This document shows positions 7,993-16,545 of a stretch of 64,000 nt of DNA, in pieces. The DNA is from Metabacillus schmidteae (lineage in GTDB: Bacteria > Bacillota > Bacilli > Bacillales > Bacillaceae), in NCBI RefSeq assembly GCF_903166545.1, contig NZ_CAESCH010000002.1:558001-622000 (forward strand), given 5' to 3'. A program made the position numbers and the translations under genes. The notes under the pieces were generated by a model. It was given only the letters and a program-made list of their open reading frames with translations. It made no database searches and had not been told where the DNA came from. Numbering within the stretch: position 1 is the stretch's first letter; every line of letters starts with the position of its first letter.

Positions 7993-8517
7993 ATGACAAA
8001 CATTTCTATTATTGTTGGGGCACCAAATGAGTACTCTCGTCTTTACGGCATATTAGACTTTATAACGAAATTGTTACAGGAAAAAGGGCTAGACTATGAA
8101 ACTATTAACGTGCATACTTTACCAGCAGAAGACCTAATTCAAGCTAATTTTGATAGTGAAGCCATCATTCGAGCAAATGAAATTGTTAATAAATCTACAG
8201 GTGTAGTTATTCTAACTCCGGTATACAAAGCATCTTATTCAGGGATATTGAAGACATTTCTTGACCTTATACCACAAAAGGGATTGGAGGATAAAGTGAT
8301 CCTTCCACTGATTTTGGGAGGAACATTTGGGCACCTGTTAGCTATACAGTATGCTTTAAATCCTGTGCTTTCAGTTTTGGGAGCAACTACTATATCAAAT
8401 GGTGTATATACAATCGATCAGCAAATAGAACGATCTGGGGAGAATAAATTTGTTATCAATGAAGAAGCACAACAAAGATTAAAGGAAGGTCTTGAAGCAT
8501 TTATTAGATTAATCTAA
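7993..8517 (+). CDS. ssuE: NAD(P)H-dependent FMN reductase, SsuE/MsuE type
   Basis: 174 residues, slightly shorter than E. coli SsuE (191). Flavodoxin-like fold with the SsuE-typical 'TPVYKASYSGILKTFLDLIP' and 'PLILGGTFGHLLAIQYALNPVL'. It supplies reduced FMN to the two-component sulfonate monooxygenase encoded downstream. The start is ATG 7993, five bases after ggaaagg; the upstream in-frame ATG at 7975 overlaps that RBS. First gene of the organosulfur cluster. Confidence 0.9.
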   Translation: MTNISIIVGAPNEYSRLYGILDFITKLLQEKGLDYETINVHTLPAEDLIQANFDSEAIIRANEIVNKSTGVVILTPVYKASYSGILKTFLDLIPQKGLEDKVILPLILGGTFGHLLAIQYALNPVLSVLGATTISNGVYTIDQQIERSGENKFVINEEAQQRLKEGLEAFIRLI

Positions 8518-8533
8518 TTTAGTATATTTTTGA

Positions 8534-8805
8534 TTTCTTACCGAAAAATGTTTTTTGTCTTACATCTATTTTAAATTTAAGGAGGTTTAGATGAATGACA
8601 AAGCTTCGGCAAGCAGTTGAATTGAAAAAAGAAAAACTAATTATCCAGTTATTAGATTTAGGAATATATAAGAAGGAAGAACATCATCTTTACGAATTGA
8701 CTCTATCAGAAATTGAACGTGAATATAGGAAGGGAAAGAAAAAAAAGTCGATTGGATAACAATAGACCTGATTGTTTTAGTACAAAGGCATGTTTCGGTA
8801 AGAAA
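8534..8805. repeat. Perfect 13-bp inverted repeats enclosing fbpA-like gene
   Basis: TTTCTTACCGAAA at 8534-8546 and its exact reverse complement TTTCGGTAAGAAA at 8793-8805. With one mismatch the match extends four bases further inward (aatg versus the complement of catg). The 245 bp between the arms contain only the 54-residue FbpA-like gene. Confidence 0.7.
8595..8759 (+). CDS. Fur-regulated basic protein (FbpA) family small protein
   Basis: 54 residues, basic. It matches the FbpA family pattern: LRQAVELKKEKLI, 'LLDLGIYKK', 'LYELTLSEIEREY', then a lysine-rich tail. In B. subtilis FbpA works with the small RNA FsrA in the iron-sparing response. No Fur box is seen here, and the gene sits inside a sulfonate cluster. 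The second ATG at 8595 is used; the first ATG at 8591 after aaggaggt is in another frame and stops after nine codons, so it may act as a coupling mini-ORF. The gene is too short for most ORF callers and is enclosed by inverted repeats. Confidence 0.8.
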   Translation: MTKLRQAVELKKEKLIIQLLDLGIYKKEEHHLYELTLSEIEREYRKGKKKKSIG

Positions 8806-8865
8806 GGAATCTAACTAGAAAGTCTACCTAATAAAAACTTAAGAAAAAATGTGACCAGAAAACTG

Positions 8866-8903
8866 GAGCAGCCTTTCAACAGATAAAGAAGGCTGCTCTT
8901 TTC
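8866..8903 (+). terminator. Terminator or attenuator between fbpA-like and monooxygenase genes
   Basis: Stem GAGCAGCCTT / AAGGCTGCTC followed by TTTTC, ending 24 bases before the monooxygenase start codon. It separates the ssuE-fbpA part from the monooxygenase-ssuBCA part. Confidence 0.8.
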
Positions 8904-8926
8904 TATAAAAAAAGGAGATGATTTTA

Positions 8927-10273
8927 ATGACACATCAAAAACGTCAAATGAATTTAGGAGCATTTTTTATGATTCCGGGTCATCATGTTGCAGCTTGGAG
9001 ACATTCTGAAAGTCAAACAGGTGAAATCTTATCGTTGGACCTATATCGGAAACTGGCTCAAACGGCAGAGCGCGGAAAATTCGATATGATCTTTTTTGCT
9101 GATGGATATGCTGTGCATGATCGAGATGGTGTTGGTATTGAACAAACGGTCAACGTTCGTCCTGATCCTTTAACATTACTTTCAGCCTTAGCTGTTGTGA
9201 CAACTAATATAGGGTTAACCGCTACAGCTTCTACTACCTATAATGAACCGTTTCATTTAGCGAGAAAGTTTGCAACCATTGATCATCTAAGTCACGGTCG
9301 AGCAGCATGGAATGTTGTGACATCCTCGAGTGAAGCAGAAGCGTTAAATTTTAGTAAAGATCACCATCTAGAGCATAGTGTAAGGTATGAACGAGCTGAG
9401 GAGTTTGTAGAGGTAGTCAAGAAGCTTTGGGATAGTTGGGAAGATGATGCTTTGCTCATAAACAAAGTGGAAGGGAAATTTGCTAACCCAGCAAAAGTAC
9501 ATCAATTAAACCATAAAGGAAAATGGTTTTCAGTTAAGGGACCACTGAATATTTCAAGACCTGTGCAAGGACATCCAGTTATCATTCAAGCAGGTTCATC
9601 AGAATCGGGAAAAGAATTGGCTGCAAAGACAGCGGAGGTCATTTTTACTGCCTGGCAAACGTTAGGAGAGGCTCAGAATTTTTATCGGGATGTAAAGGGG
9701 CGTCTCAAGAAGTTTGGGAGATCAGCAGAATCGTTAAAAATCATGCCAGGTGTTTTTCCAGTCATTGGGAGGACAGAGAAGGAAGCAAATGAAAAGAAAC
9801 AGCATCTGGTTGAATTAATCCCTGAAAAAGTGGGAGTAGGATTACTGTCAGCACTGATAAGCTATGATTTATCAAATTATTCGGTAGATGAGCCACTTCC
9901 AAACTTACCGGATATTAAGGATATCAATGGAGCTAAAACAAGATTTCAGCTTGTGAAAGATTTGGGTGACCGAGAAAACTTAACAATTCGACAGCTATAC
10001 CAGCGAGTGGCGGGAGCGAGAGGACATAGAGAAATAAAGGGAACCCCAATTCAAATTGCTGATCAGTTGCAGGAGTGGTTTGAACAAGGTGCTGCAGATG
10101 GGTTTAATATTATGCCACCATACTTACCTGCAGGTTTAGATGATTTTGTTGATTTAGTTATTCCGGAATTACAGAACCGCGGGCTTTTTAGAGAAGAGTA
10201 CACGGGTCAAACTTTACGAGATCATCTAGGGCTGCAAAGACCTTCCAATTATTTTACTGAGATTAATGTTTAA
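8927..10273 (+). CDS. FMN-dependent monooxygenase, NtaA/SnaA/DszA family
   Basis: 448 residues, bacterial luciferase-like TIM barrel. Family marks are 'FFMIPGHHVAAWRH', 'FDMIFFADG', 'TASTTYNEPFHLARKFATIDHLSHGRAAWNVVTS' and 'PVIIQAGSSESGKELAAKTAE'. Members oxidise sulfonates, sulfones or nitrilotriacetate with FMNH2 from a separate reductase. With ssuE upstream and ssuBCA downstream, desulfonation of an organosulfur compound is the likely role. ATG 8927 lies nine bases after aaaggag; an in-frame ATG at 8918 overlaps that RBS. Confidence 0.9.
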   Translation: MTHQKRQMNLGAFFMIPGHHVAAWRHSESQTGEILSLDLYRKLAQTAERGKFDMIFFADGYAVHDRDGVGIEQTVNVRPDPLTLLSALAVVTTNIGLTATASTTYNEPFHLARKFATIDHLSHGRAAWNVVTSSSEAEALNFSKDHHLEHSVRYERAEEFVEVVKKLWDSWEDDALLINKVEGKFANPAKVHQLNHKGKWFSVKGPLNISRPVQGHPVIIQAGSSESGKELAAKTAEVIFTAWQTLGEAQNFYRDVKGRLKKFGRSAESLKIMPGVFPVIGRTEKEANEKKQHLVELIPEKVGVGLLSALISYDLSNYSVDEPLPNLPDIKDINGAKTRFQLVKDLGDRENLTIRQLYQRVAGARGHREIKGTPIQIADQLQEWFEQGAADGFNIMPPYLPAGLDDFVDLVIPELQNRGLFREEYTGQTLRDHLGLQRPSNYFTEINV

Positions 10274-10291
10274 TCAAGGAGGTAGATAAAC

Positions 10292-11063
10292 ATGTCGTTA
10301 CTAGAAATAACTCAGCTTACTAAATCCTTTGAAAAAGGAAAAGAAGAAATGATCGTTTTAAAAGATATTACCTTACATGTAAAACAAGGAGAATTCATTA
10401 CAGTAATAGGACCAAGTGGATGTGGAAAGAGTACTTTGCTTAAAGCCATTGCAGGTTTAGATACTGAATATTCAGGTGAAATAAAGCTAGACGGGGATAA
10501 GGTTACACGGGCTGGTATTAACCAGGGATTTATTTTTCAGGAACCTAGGTTGTTTCCATGGCTTACGGTGGAGAAGAATATTGCAGGAAATTTATCACTA
10601 AAAAATACAGAAGTAAAAGAGAGTGTTAAAAAGTTAATGGAGCTTGTTAGGTTAGAAGGGTTTGAAAAAGCATATCCAAAAGAATTATCGGGAGGGATGG
10701 CCCAGCGTGTTGCCATTGCAAGAGCTTTACTTAGGAAGCCAAAGGTGCTCCTGCTAGATGAACCATTTGGTGCATTGGATGCTTTCACTCGTTCTCATAT
10801 GCAGGAAGCTTTGCTCGATATATGGAAGGAAGAAAAGACATCAATGATCTTTGTTACACATGACATAGATGAGGCTATATATTTTAGGGAACAAAGTCGT
10901 TATTATGAGTGCAAGGCCAGGTACTGTTCAAAATGTCATCTCAATCGATCTCCCATTTCCAAGAAAGAAGTCATCAAGAGCTTTCCAAGAGTTCCGTCAC
11001 CTTGTGTTAGGAGAATTTGAAAAGGTGGAAGAGCTGGAATTAGTAAATAGTGCAGGTATTTAG
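10292..11063 (+). pseudogene. ssuB: SsuB-type sulfonate ABC ATPase, interrupted by a +1 frameshift
   Basis: The frame from ATG 10292 has intact Walker A (GPSGCGKST), Q-loop (FQEPRLFPW), signature LSGGMAQRVAI, Walker B (VLLLDEPFGALD) and H-loop (VTHD). After 'DEAIY' it runs into an unrelated tail and stops at 11020. The expected SsuB C terminus (LGNKVVIMSARPGTV ... to NSAGI) is encoded in the +1 frame and ends at 11063. One extra T in the TTTT run at 10882-10885 explains the shift: with TTT the protein reads EAIYLGNKVV. This is either a real mutation or a homopolymer sequencing error. The ATPase core lies upstream of the shift, so partial function is possible. Confidence 0.85.
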
Positions 11064-11075
11064 GAGGGATAAAAA

Positions 11076-11915
11076 TTGGAAAATCAATCAACATTATCTT
11101 TAGAAAAAATACAAACACTGAATAAGAAAAAAGTGAAAAGAAAAAAAGAGCTCGGGAAAGCAAGTAGTATTTTGAAAGGATTTATCTTACCTATTATAAT
11201 AGTCGCTCTTTGGGAGTTAACAGGGATATTTGGGCTCATTTCTGATACATTACTTCCAAGACCAAGCTCAATTTTTATGACGTTTATTGACCTGATCATG
11301 ACAGGAGATCTTATTACGCATTTCCAAATTAGTTTGTTAAGGGCAATCGGAGGATTTTTATTAGGAGGGATACTAGGCTTGCTGCTAGGTTTGGCCGTTG
11401 GGTTTAATCAAAGTGTTGAACAAACCGTAGATCCAACTCTACAAATGCTTAGGACGATTCCAACCTTAGCTGTCATCCCTCTTTTTATATTATGGTTTGG
11501 ATTTGGAGAGGTTTCAAAGATCTTACTTATTGCAAAGGGAGCATTTTTCCCTTTATATGTGAACACCTTTCTTGGAATACGTGGTGTGGATTCTAAACTT
11601 TTTTCGGTAGCAAAAGTATTAGAATTTAGTAGATGGAAGCAAATTACCCTGTTAATATTACCGGCGGCACTACCAAATATATTGCTAGGCTTGAGGTTAT
11701 CATTAGGTGTTTCCTGGCTGGCCTTAGTAGCAGCAGAACTAATGGGATCCAGTCAGGGTGTCGGCTATCTCATCATGGATGCCAGACAGTTTTCTCAAAC
11801 ATCCATAGTGTTTGTGGGTATTATAATATTTGCTGTATTTGGTAAAGTATCAGATTCATTTGTTCGAATTTTTGAACACAGACTCTTAAAATGGCAGGAT
11901 AATTTTCAAGGGTAA
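11076..11915 (+). CDS. ssuC: Sulfonate ABC transporter permease, SsuC type
   Basis: 279 residues, about six membrane segments. It contains the BPD-transport permease loop 'LRTIPTLAVIPLFILWFGFGEVSKILLI' and 'AAELMGSSQGVGYLIMDA', typical of SsuC/TauC. TTG start at 11076 with AGGAGGG seven bases upstream, 12 bases after the corrected ssuB end. Together with SsuB and SsuA it forms an aliphatic-sulfonate importer. Confidence 0.92.
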   Translation: MENQSTLSLEKIQTLNKKKVKRKKELGKASSILKGFILPIIIVALWELTGIFGLISDTLLPRPSSIFMTFIDLIMTGDLITHFQISLLRAIGGFLLGGILGLLLGLAVGFNQSVEQTVDPTLQMLRTIPTLAVIPLFILWFGFGEVSKILLIAKGAFFPLYVNTFLGIRGVDSKLFSVAKVLEFSRWKQITLLILPAALPNILLGLRLSLGVSWLALVAAELMGSSQGVGYLIMDARQFSQTSIVFVGIIIFAVFGKVSDSFVRIFEHRLLKWQDNFQG

Positions 11916-11981
11916 ATGAAGGATATTTATTGTTTTAAATCCGAGTAAGTATATATGAAAGATAGGAGAGGGGTCTTGTTT

Positions 11982-13001
11982 ATGGTAGGGAAAATAAAAG
12001 CAATGGTTGGGTTAACATTCATTGCATTCATTCTTGTTTTAAGTGCTTGCAGCAATTCAACAAGTAATGAAACATCTTCTAAGGTTGAAGCTCAAAGTAA
12101 GGGTAGCAAAGAAGTTGTCGTTAACATTGGCGTTCAGGGAAAGACGGGAATTCTGCCTTATGCAAGGGAGAAACAATATTTTGAAAAAGCATTTGAGAAA
12201 GAAGGGGTTAAAGTAACCTGGAATGAGTTTGCGAGTGGACCACCACATTTTGAGGCCCTTGCATCAGGAAGGTTGGATTTTGGTGCTGTTGGAGGTACTC
12301 CAGTTATTGCTGGACAGTCAGGTAATGTTGATTTTAAGGCTATTGCTGTCCTTAGTGATGGAAAGAAAGGAAATTCTATCATTGTACCCAAAGGAAGCTC
12401 CATTAAAGAAATAGCAGATTTAAAGGGGAAGAAAATAGGTGTAGCAAAGGGAAGCAGTGCTTATCATTTCTTATATATGGCCTTAGACCGTGGAGGGTTA
12501 AAGGATAGCGACATTGAGATTATTCAACTTCAACCAGATGAAGCTAGACCAGCTTTAGATAACGGTTCAATTGACGCTTGGTCAATTTGGGAACCATATG
12601 CAACTACTGCTGTTTTTCAAACAGGGGCAAAAGTTTTAGTAACTGGAGAAGATTTGAATATTAATGCCCCAAGCTTTTTAATTGCCAGAACAGAGTTTAC
12701 AGAAACGCATCCCGATTTAACCGTGTTATTTCTAAAGACATATGAAGAGGTTCAACAGCATTTTGTTGCAGATATTGATGGGGTTTCTAAAGAAATAGCA
12801 GAAGCGCAAAAGGTCGACGTAGAAATCATTCAGTCGGTTTTAAAGAATTCAGAGCCTATTTTATCACCAACAACTGATGATTTTGCAAAAGCACATCAAG
12901 AACAAGCAGATTTCCTATATTCAGTTGGTGGGATTGATCGGGAATTGGATACGTCCAAAGTCATTGAAAATAAATTTGTGGATGAGGCAGTGGGGAAATA
13001 A
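11982..13001 (+). CDS. ssuA: Sulfonate-binding lipoprotein, SsuA type
   Basis: 339 residues. Lipoprotein signal peptide with lipobox LSAC at about residues 20-23, then an NMT1/SsuA-type periplasmic-binding fold (VNIGVQGKTGILPYAREKQYFEK ... 'FEALASGRLDFGAVGGTPVIAG' ... 'GKKIGVAKGSSAYHFL'). Captures the sulfonate for SsuBC. ATG 11982 follows ggagagggg by eight bases; upstream in-frame ATG 11955 precedes that RBS. The ligand cannot be narrowed to taurine or alkanesulfonate from sequence. Confidence 0.92.
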   Translation: MVGKIKAMVGLTFIAFILVLSACSNSTSNETSSKVEAQSKGSKEVVVNIGVQGKTGILPYAREKQYFEKAFEKEGVKVTWNEFASGPPHFEALASGRLDFGAVGGTPVIAGQSGNVDFKAIAVLSDGKKGNSIIVPKGSSIKEIADLKGKKIGVAKGSSAYHFLYMALDRGGLKDSDIEIIQLQPDEARPALDNGSIDAWSIWEPYATTAVFQTGAKVLVTGEDLNINAPSFLIARTEFTETHPDLTVLFLKTYEEVQQHFVADIDGVSKEIAEAQKVDVEIIQSVLKNSEPILSPTTDDFAKAHQEQADFLYSVGGIDRELDTSKVIENKFVDEAVGK

Positions 13002-13008
13002 TCATCCC

Positions 13009-13041
13009 AAAACCAAACAGGTTTGACCTGTTTGGTTTTTT
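13009..13041 (+). terminator. Terminator of ssu cluster
   Basis: Stem AAACCAAACAGG / CCTGTTTGGTTT with T-run. Confidence 0.9.
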
Positions 13042-13295
13042 AATAAAAAATTGTGGGATTATTTGCAAAGAAGTAGTTGCTTTAGTAAGGGATGCATAAT
13101 ATGATAAAAAGTATATAAATCTTATAGAAATACTTGGTATTAAAGAAGAGTTAATGTAGTAGACCATTGTCGCTTATGGGCTGTGCATCTATAACAAAAA
13201 TTTGTACAATGCTGTTAATTCAATTAAAGAAACTTTGGTCACTAATAAGAGATACAATGTTTATGTTCTTACTTAGGAATGAGGGAGAGGATATA

Positions 13296-13484
13296 GTGGC
13301 TTCAAAAAATAAGATCGACCAAGAAGTAATTGATAAAATTGTTAGTTTCTTAGAGAACATGGAGTATGGAACCGTGCAAATTACAGTACATGATTCTCAG
13401 GTTACTCAAATTGAAAAAGGAGAGAAATATCGGTTTGCATTAAAGAAAAATAACAAACCACTAAAGACGGTCAAAGATGAATAA
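13296..13484 (+). CDS. yezD: YezD-family (DUF2292) small protein
   Basis: 62 residues. Matches the YezD pattern (IDKIVSFLENMEYGTVQITVHDSQVTQIEKGEKYRF). In B. subtilis yezD belongs to the CymR sulfur regulon; its molecular role is unknown. The GTG start at 13296 has RBS gagggagagg; the open frame upstream to 13167 is not protein-like. No promoter stood out in the 250 bases between the ssuA terminator and this gene. Confidence 0.8.
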   Translation: MASKNKIDQEVIDKIVSFLENMEYGTVQITVHDSQVTQIEKGEKYRFALKKNNKPLKTVKDE

Positions 13485-13491
13485 TGGTAAG

Positions 13492-13541
13492 AAAAACTAA
13501 GGCTTGTTCACCAATTTTATGGGAAAAGTCTTAGTTTTTTT
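13492..13541 (+). terminator. Terminator after yezD
   Basis: Stem AAAAACTAAG / CTTAGTTTTT with extended T-run. Confidence 0.85.
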
Positions 13542-13611
13542 AATCCTTAAAACAGTATCCTTCGAGTTTATGTCATATAATTTATTCCCTTCAAAAAGGC
13601 CATCATATCAA

Positions 13612-13661
13612 TTGACTTATTGTGTAAATTCCTATACTATTTTCTAGACCGGTTGTTATAA
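13612..13661 (+). promoter_or_regulatory. lmrA promoter and LmrA-type operator
   Basis: -35 TTGACT (13612-13617) and a -10 in TATACTAT (13633-13640), followed at about 13643-13661 by TCTAGACCGGTTGTTATAA. The TAGACCGGT core matches the operator bound by B. subtilis LmrA/YxaF in front of lmrAB. The site covers the transcription start region. Confidence 0.7.
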
Positions 13662-13679
13662 TTTTGAGGTGAGCATCAT

Positions 13680-14255
13680 ATGAAAAAGAAGCAGGACACA
13701 AAGGACTTGATCTTGCAAAGCGCAACACGCTTATTTCAACGGCAAGGTTATAACGGAACAGGGCTTAATCAAATTATTGAGGAAAGCGGTGCTCCAAAAG
13801 GTTCTATTTATTATCATTTTCCGAATGGAAAAGAAGAAATTGCATTAGAAGCTATTTCGGTAATGAGAAAGCTTGTGATGGAGGGAGCTGAGACAGATTT
13901 AAGTGCAAAAAATTCAGCTGCAGAAGCATTTGAATTTTATGCAAATAACATAGCTTCTGTATTTGATACGAGAGACTGTGTTGTGGAGGGGCTATCTATC
14001 GGATTAATTGCTTCAGAAACGGCCTCAACACATGAGAAGCTTCGTCATGCATGTGAATTGGTTTTTAAAGATTGGCAATCGTTATACGCTGACATACTTG
14101 AACAGTATGGATTTGAAAAAAAGAGAGCTAAAGAATTAGGACTAACAATCACGGCAATGATAGAAGGGGCATGTCTATTGTCGATCACATATCAAAATGG
14201 CGATCCTTTAAGGATGATTGCGAAGCAGTTATCTTTAGTATTAAAAACAATATAG
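13680..14255 (+). CDS. lmrA: TetR family repressor, LmrA/YxaF type
   Basis: 191 residues. N-terminal TetR helix-turn-helix (LILQSATRLFQRQGYNGTGLNQIIEESGAPKGSIYYHFPNGKEEIA) of the 'G(S/A)IYYHFP.GKE' type shared by LmrA. C-terminal ligand domain follows. ATG 13680 lies six bases after gaggtgag. It precedes the lmrB pump by 28 bases and a matching operator is in the promoter, so it most likely represses the lmrAB operon and responds to drugs or flavonoids as in B. subtilis. Confidence 0.9.
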   Translation: MKKKQDTKDLILQSATRLFQRQGYNGTGLNQIIEESGAPKGSIYYHFPNGKEEIALEAISVMRKLVMEGAETDLSAKNSAAEAFEFYANNIASVFDTRDCVVEGLSIGLIASETASTHEKLRHACELVFKDWQSLYADILEQYGFEKKRAKELGLTITAMIEGACLLSITYQNGDPLRMIAKQLSLVLKTI

Positions 14256-14283
14256 AGAAAGATTTATGTAGGAGGAAACAGAG

Positions 14284-15741
14284 ATGGAAATGGGTAATAC
14301 ACAAATGAAAACTGGAGATGTGGAGATAGGCAATTTGCGCGTTGTGCCAATTATTATCTCATTTGTTGTTGCCGGATTTATCGGTTTGTTTAGTGAAACA
14401 GCTCTTAATATGGCTTTAACAAATTTAATCGAAAACTTTGGGATTCATGAAACAACTGCACAGTGGCTGACTACTGGGTATTTACTTACACTTGGCGTAT
14501 TAGTGCCGGTATCAGGACTTATTATGCAATGGTTTACGACAAGGCAATTATTTATTACAGCACTTGTTGCATCAATAATCGGGACATTTATAGCAGCGAT
14601 TGCTCCAAGTTTTACAGTTTTAATGATTGCACGTGTGGTGCAGGCAATTGGAACAGCTTTATTGCTACCGTTAATGTTTAACACGATATTATTAATCGTG
14701 CCGCCACATAAGCGTGGAAGAATTATGGGAATTATTGGTCTTGTTATCATGTTCGCACCTGCAGTTGGTCCAACAATTTCTGGACTTATTCTTAATAATT
14801 TAACATGGCATTGGATTTTCTGGATTTCTCTTCCGCTTTTAATTGGCGCTCTTATTTTCGGGTTCTTCTTTATGCAGAATGTTACAACACCAACTAAGCC
14901 TAAGATTGATGTATTGTCTATCGTGTTATCTACTATTGGATTTGGAGGAATTGTCTTTGGATTTAGTAGTGCTGGAGAAGGCGGCGGCTGGGGAAGCCCA
15001 ATTGTCATTACAGCGATTGGTATTGGTTTAATTTCTTTAGTTCTTTTTTCAATAAGACAAGTGAAGATGCAGCAGCCAATGCTTAATTTACGTGCATTTA
15101 AATATCCGATGTTTACTATTGGTCTGTTATTGATTCTTGTTTGTATGATGGTCTTACTTTCAACGATGATTTTATTGCCACTTTACTTGCAAACATCATT
15201 AGCGTTGACTACATTTGCTGCTGGGCTGCTTCTTTTACCAGGAGGAATTATTAACGGCATTCTTTCACCAGTTATGGGTGGCTTGTTTGATAAATTCGGT
15301 CCAAAATGGCTGGTTATGATTGGAATTCTGATTATAACTGGAGCAATGATTGGGTTCTCAACCATTACAATTGAAACGGGCTCAGCCTTCATCATTGGCT
15401 TACACATCGTAACAATGGTAGGTGTATCCATGGTAATGATGCCTGCACAAACAAATGGATTGAATCAATTACCACGTGAGTTATATCCAGATGGAACAGC
15501 GATTATGAATACATTACAACAAGTTGCCGGCGCAATTGGAACGGCAATTGCCATTTCTATTTTATCTTCTGGTTCAGAAGGATTTATGGCTACTGTTGAA
15601 GATAAAGCAAATCCTTTAAATCCGCTTCTCGCTTTTACGGCAGGGGTTCAGGATGCATTTCTTTTTGCGATTATCATGGCAGTGATAGGGTTTGTTATTT
15701 CCCTATTTATTAAACGTGTAAAAGTGGAACATCCAATGTAA
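14284..15741 (+). CDS. lmrB: LmrB, DHA2-family multidrug MFS transporter
   Basis: 485 residues with 14 predicted membrane segments (EmrB/QacA layout). Motif C-like 'GLVIMFAPAVGPTISGLIL' and the opening 'PIIISFVVAGFIGLFSETALNMAL' are typical of LmrB. Proton-driven export of lincomycin-type drugs is known for the family. ATG 14284 follows AGGAGG. Second gene of the lmrA operon. Confidence 0.92.
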   Translation: MEMGNTQMKTGDVEIGNLRVVPIIISFVVAGFIGLFSETALNMALTNLIENFGIHETTAQWLTTGYLLTLGVLVPVSGLIMQWFTTRQLFITALVASIIGTFIAAIAPSFTVLMIARVVQAIGTALLLPLMFNTILLIVPPHKRGRIMGIIGLVIMFAPAVGPTISGLILNNLTWHWIFWISLPLLIGALIFGFFFMQNVTTPTKPKIDVLSIVLSTIGFGGIVFGFSSAGEGGGWGSPIVITAIGIGLISLVLFSIRQVKMQQPMLNLRAFKYPMFTIGLLLILVCMMVLLSTMILLPLYLQTSLALTTFAAGLLLLPGGIINGILSPVMGGLFDKFGPKWLVMIGILIITGAMIGFSTITIETGSAFIIGLHIVTMVGVSMVMMPAQTNGLNQLPRELYPDGTAIMNTLQQVAGAIGTAIAISILSSGSEGFMATVEDKANPLNPLLAFTAGVQDAFLFAIIMAVIGFVISLFIKRVKVEHPM

Positions 15742-15747
15742 CTCTCG

Positions 15748-15786
15748 AAACAGTCTTACTATTAAATTTAGTGAGGCTGTTTTTAC
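15748..15786 (+). terminator. Terminator after lmrB
   Basis: Imperfect stem AAACAG.CTTACTA / TAGTGAG.CTGTTTTT with T-run. Confidence 0.75.
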
Positions 15787-15841
15787 TTTTGATCAATATG
15801 CTAAAATATCAATTAGATAGATAAAAAAGGACGTGTACATA

Positions 15842-16477
15842 ATGGCTAGTGAAAAAAAAGTAACACTGTATTTTGTTCGTCATGGAGAAACCCAGTATAA
15901 TGTTGAAAGAAGAATGCAAGGTTTTTGTGATTCACCATTAACTGAAAAAGGAATTTTACAAGCAAAATCTGTTGGAAAAGGTTTATCAGACATTCCTTTT
16001 ATCGCGGCTTACTCAAGTGATAGCCAACGAGTTCAAGACACAGCAAAGTATGCAATTGGTGATAGAGATATTCCGTTAATGATTGATAAAAGACTGAAGG
16101 AAATGAACTTTGGTGTTTTAGAAGCGTTGCTGGAAGATGAAATACCATCTCTATATGGGGATGCGCTTGAGAAATTATTCAGCCTTGATGTAAATGCATC
16201 TGCACCTGAGGGCGAATCATATGCACAGCTTTTTACAAGAACAGAACAGGCTGTGAAAGAAATAGTAGAAAAACATGCTTCAGAAGGTGGAAATATTCTC
16301 ATCTTTTCACATGGAGTTACGATCGGAAATTACATCATTCAAGTTACAAAAAGTAAAGAATTCCAAGTACATGATAACTGCAGTGTTTCAGTTGTAAGTT
16401 ATGAAAATGGTCAATTAGAGGTTGAAAAAATTGCTGATCCTTCTTATAGAAATGAAGGTAGTAAACAACTGATGTGA
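15842..16477 (+). CDS. Histidine phosphatase family protein (phosphoglycerate mutase-like)
   Basis: 211 residues. Catalytic RHGE motif (YFVRHGETQYNVERRMQG, about residues 10-28) and the second histidine in FSHGVTIGN. Branch-1 histidine phosphatases dephosphorylate varied small molecules or proteins; the substrate is not predictable. ATG 15842 is chosen over GTG 15833, which is almost on top of the RBS aaaagg. Confidence 0.88.
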   Translation: MASEKKVTLYFVRHGETQYNVERRMQGFCDSPLTEKGILQAKSVGKGLSDIPFIAAYSSDSQRVQDTAKYAIGDRDIPLMIDKRLKEMNFGVLEALLEDEIPSLYGDALEKLFSLDVNASAPEGESYAQLFTRTEQAVKEIVEKHASEGGNILIFSHGVTIGNYIIQVTKSKEFQVHDNCSVSVVSYENGQLEVEKIADPSYRNEGSKQLM

Positions 16478-16498
16478 GACATTTGATCAAATTGGGTT

Positions 16499-16538
16499 TT
16501 AGGCGCATGAGTTTAATTCAGGCGCCTAGTTCTTTTTT
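16499..16538. terminator. Bidirectional terminator between convergent genes
   Basis: Stem TAGGCGC / GCGCCTA with T-run on the plus side and A/T-rich sequence on the other side. Confidence 0.75.
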
Positions 16539-16545
16539 ATTGACA

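Noticed and set aside
6760..13300. S-box (SAM) riboswitch or T-box in the sulfur cluster
   Set aside because: No conserved S-box or T-box sequence blocks were found in any leader of this region.
14445..15008. 187-residue minus-strand frame inside lmrB
   Set aside because: Antisense to a clear 14-TM transporter; no RBS and no recognisable domain.
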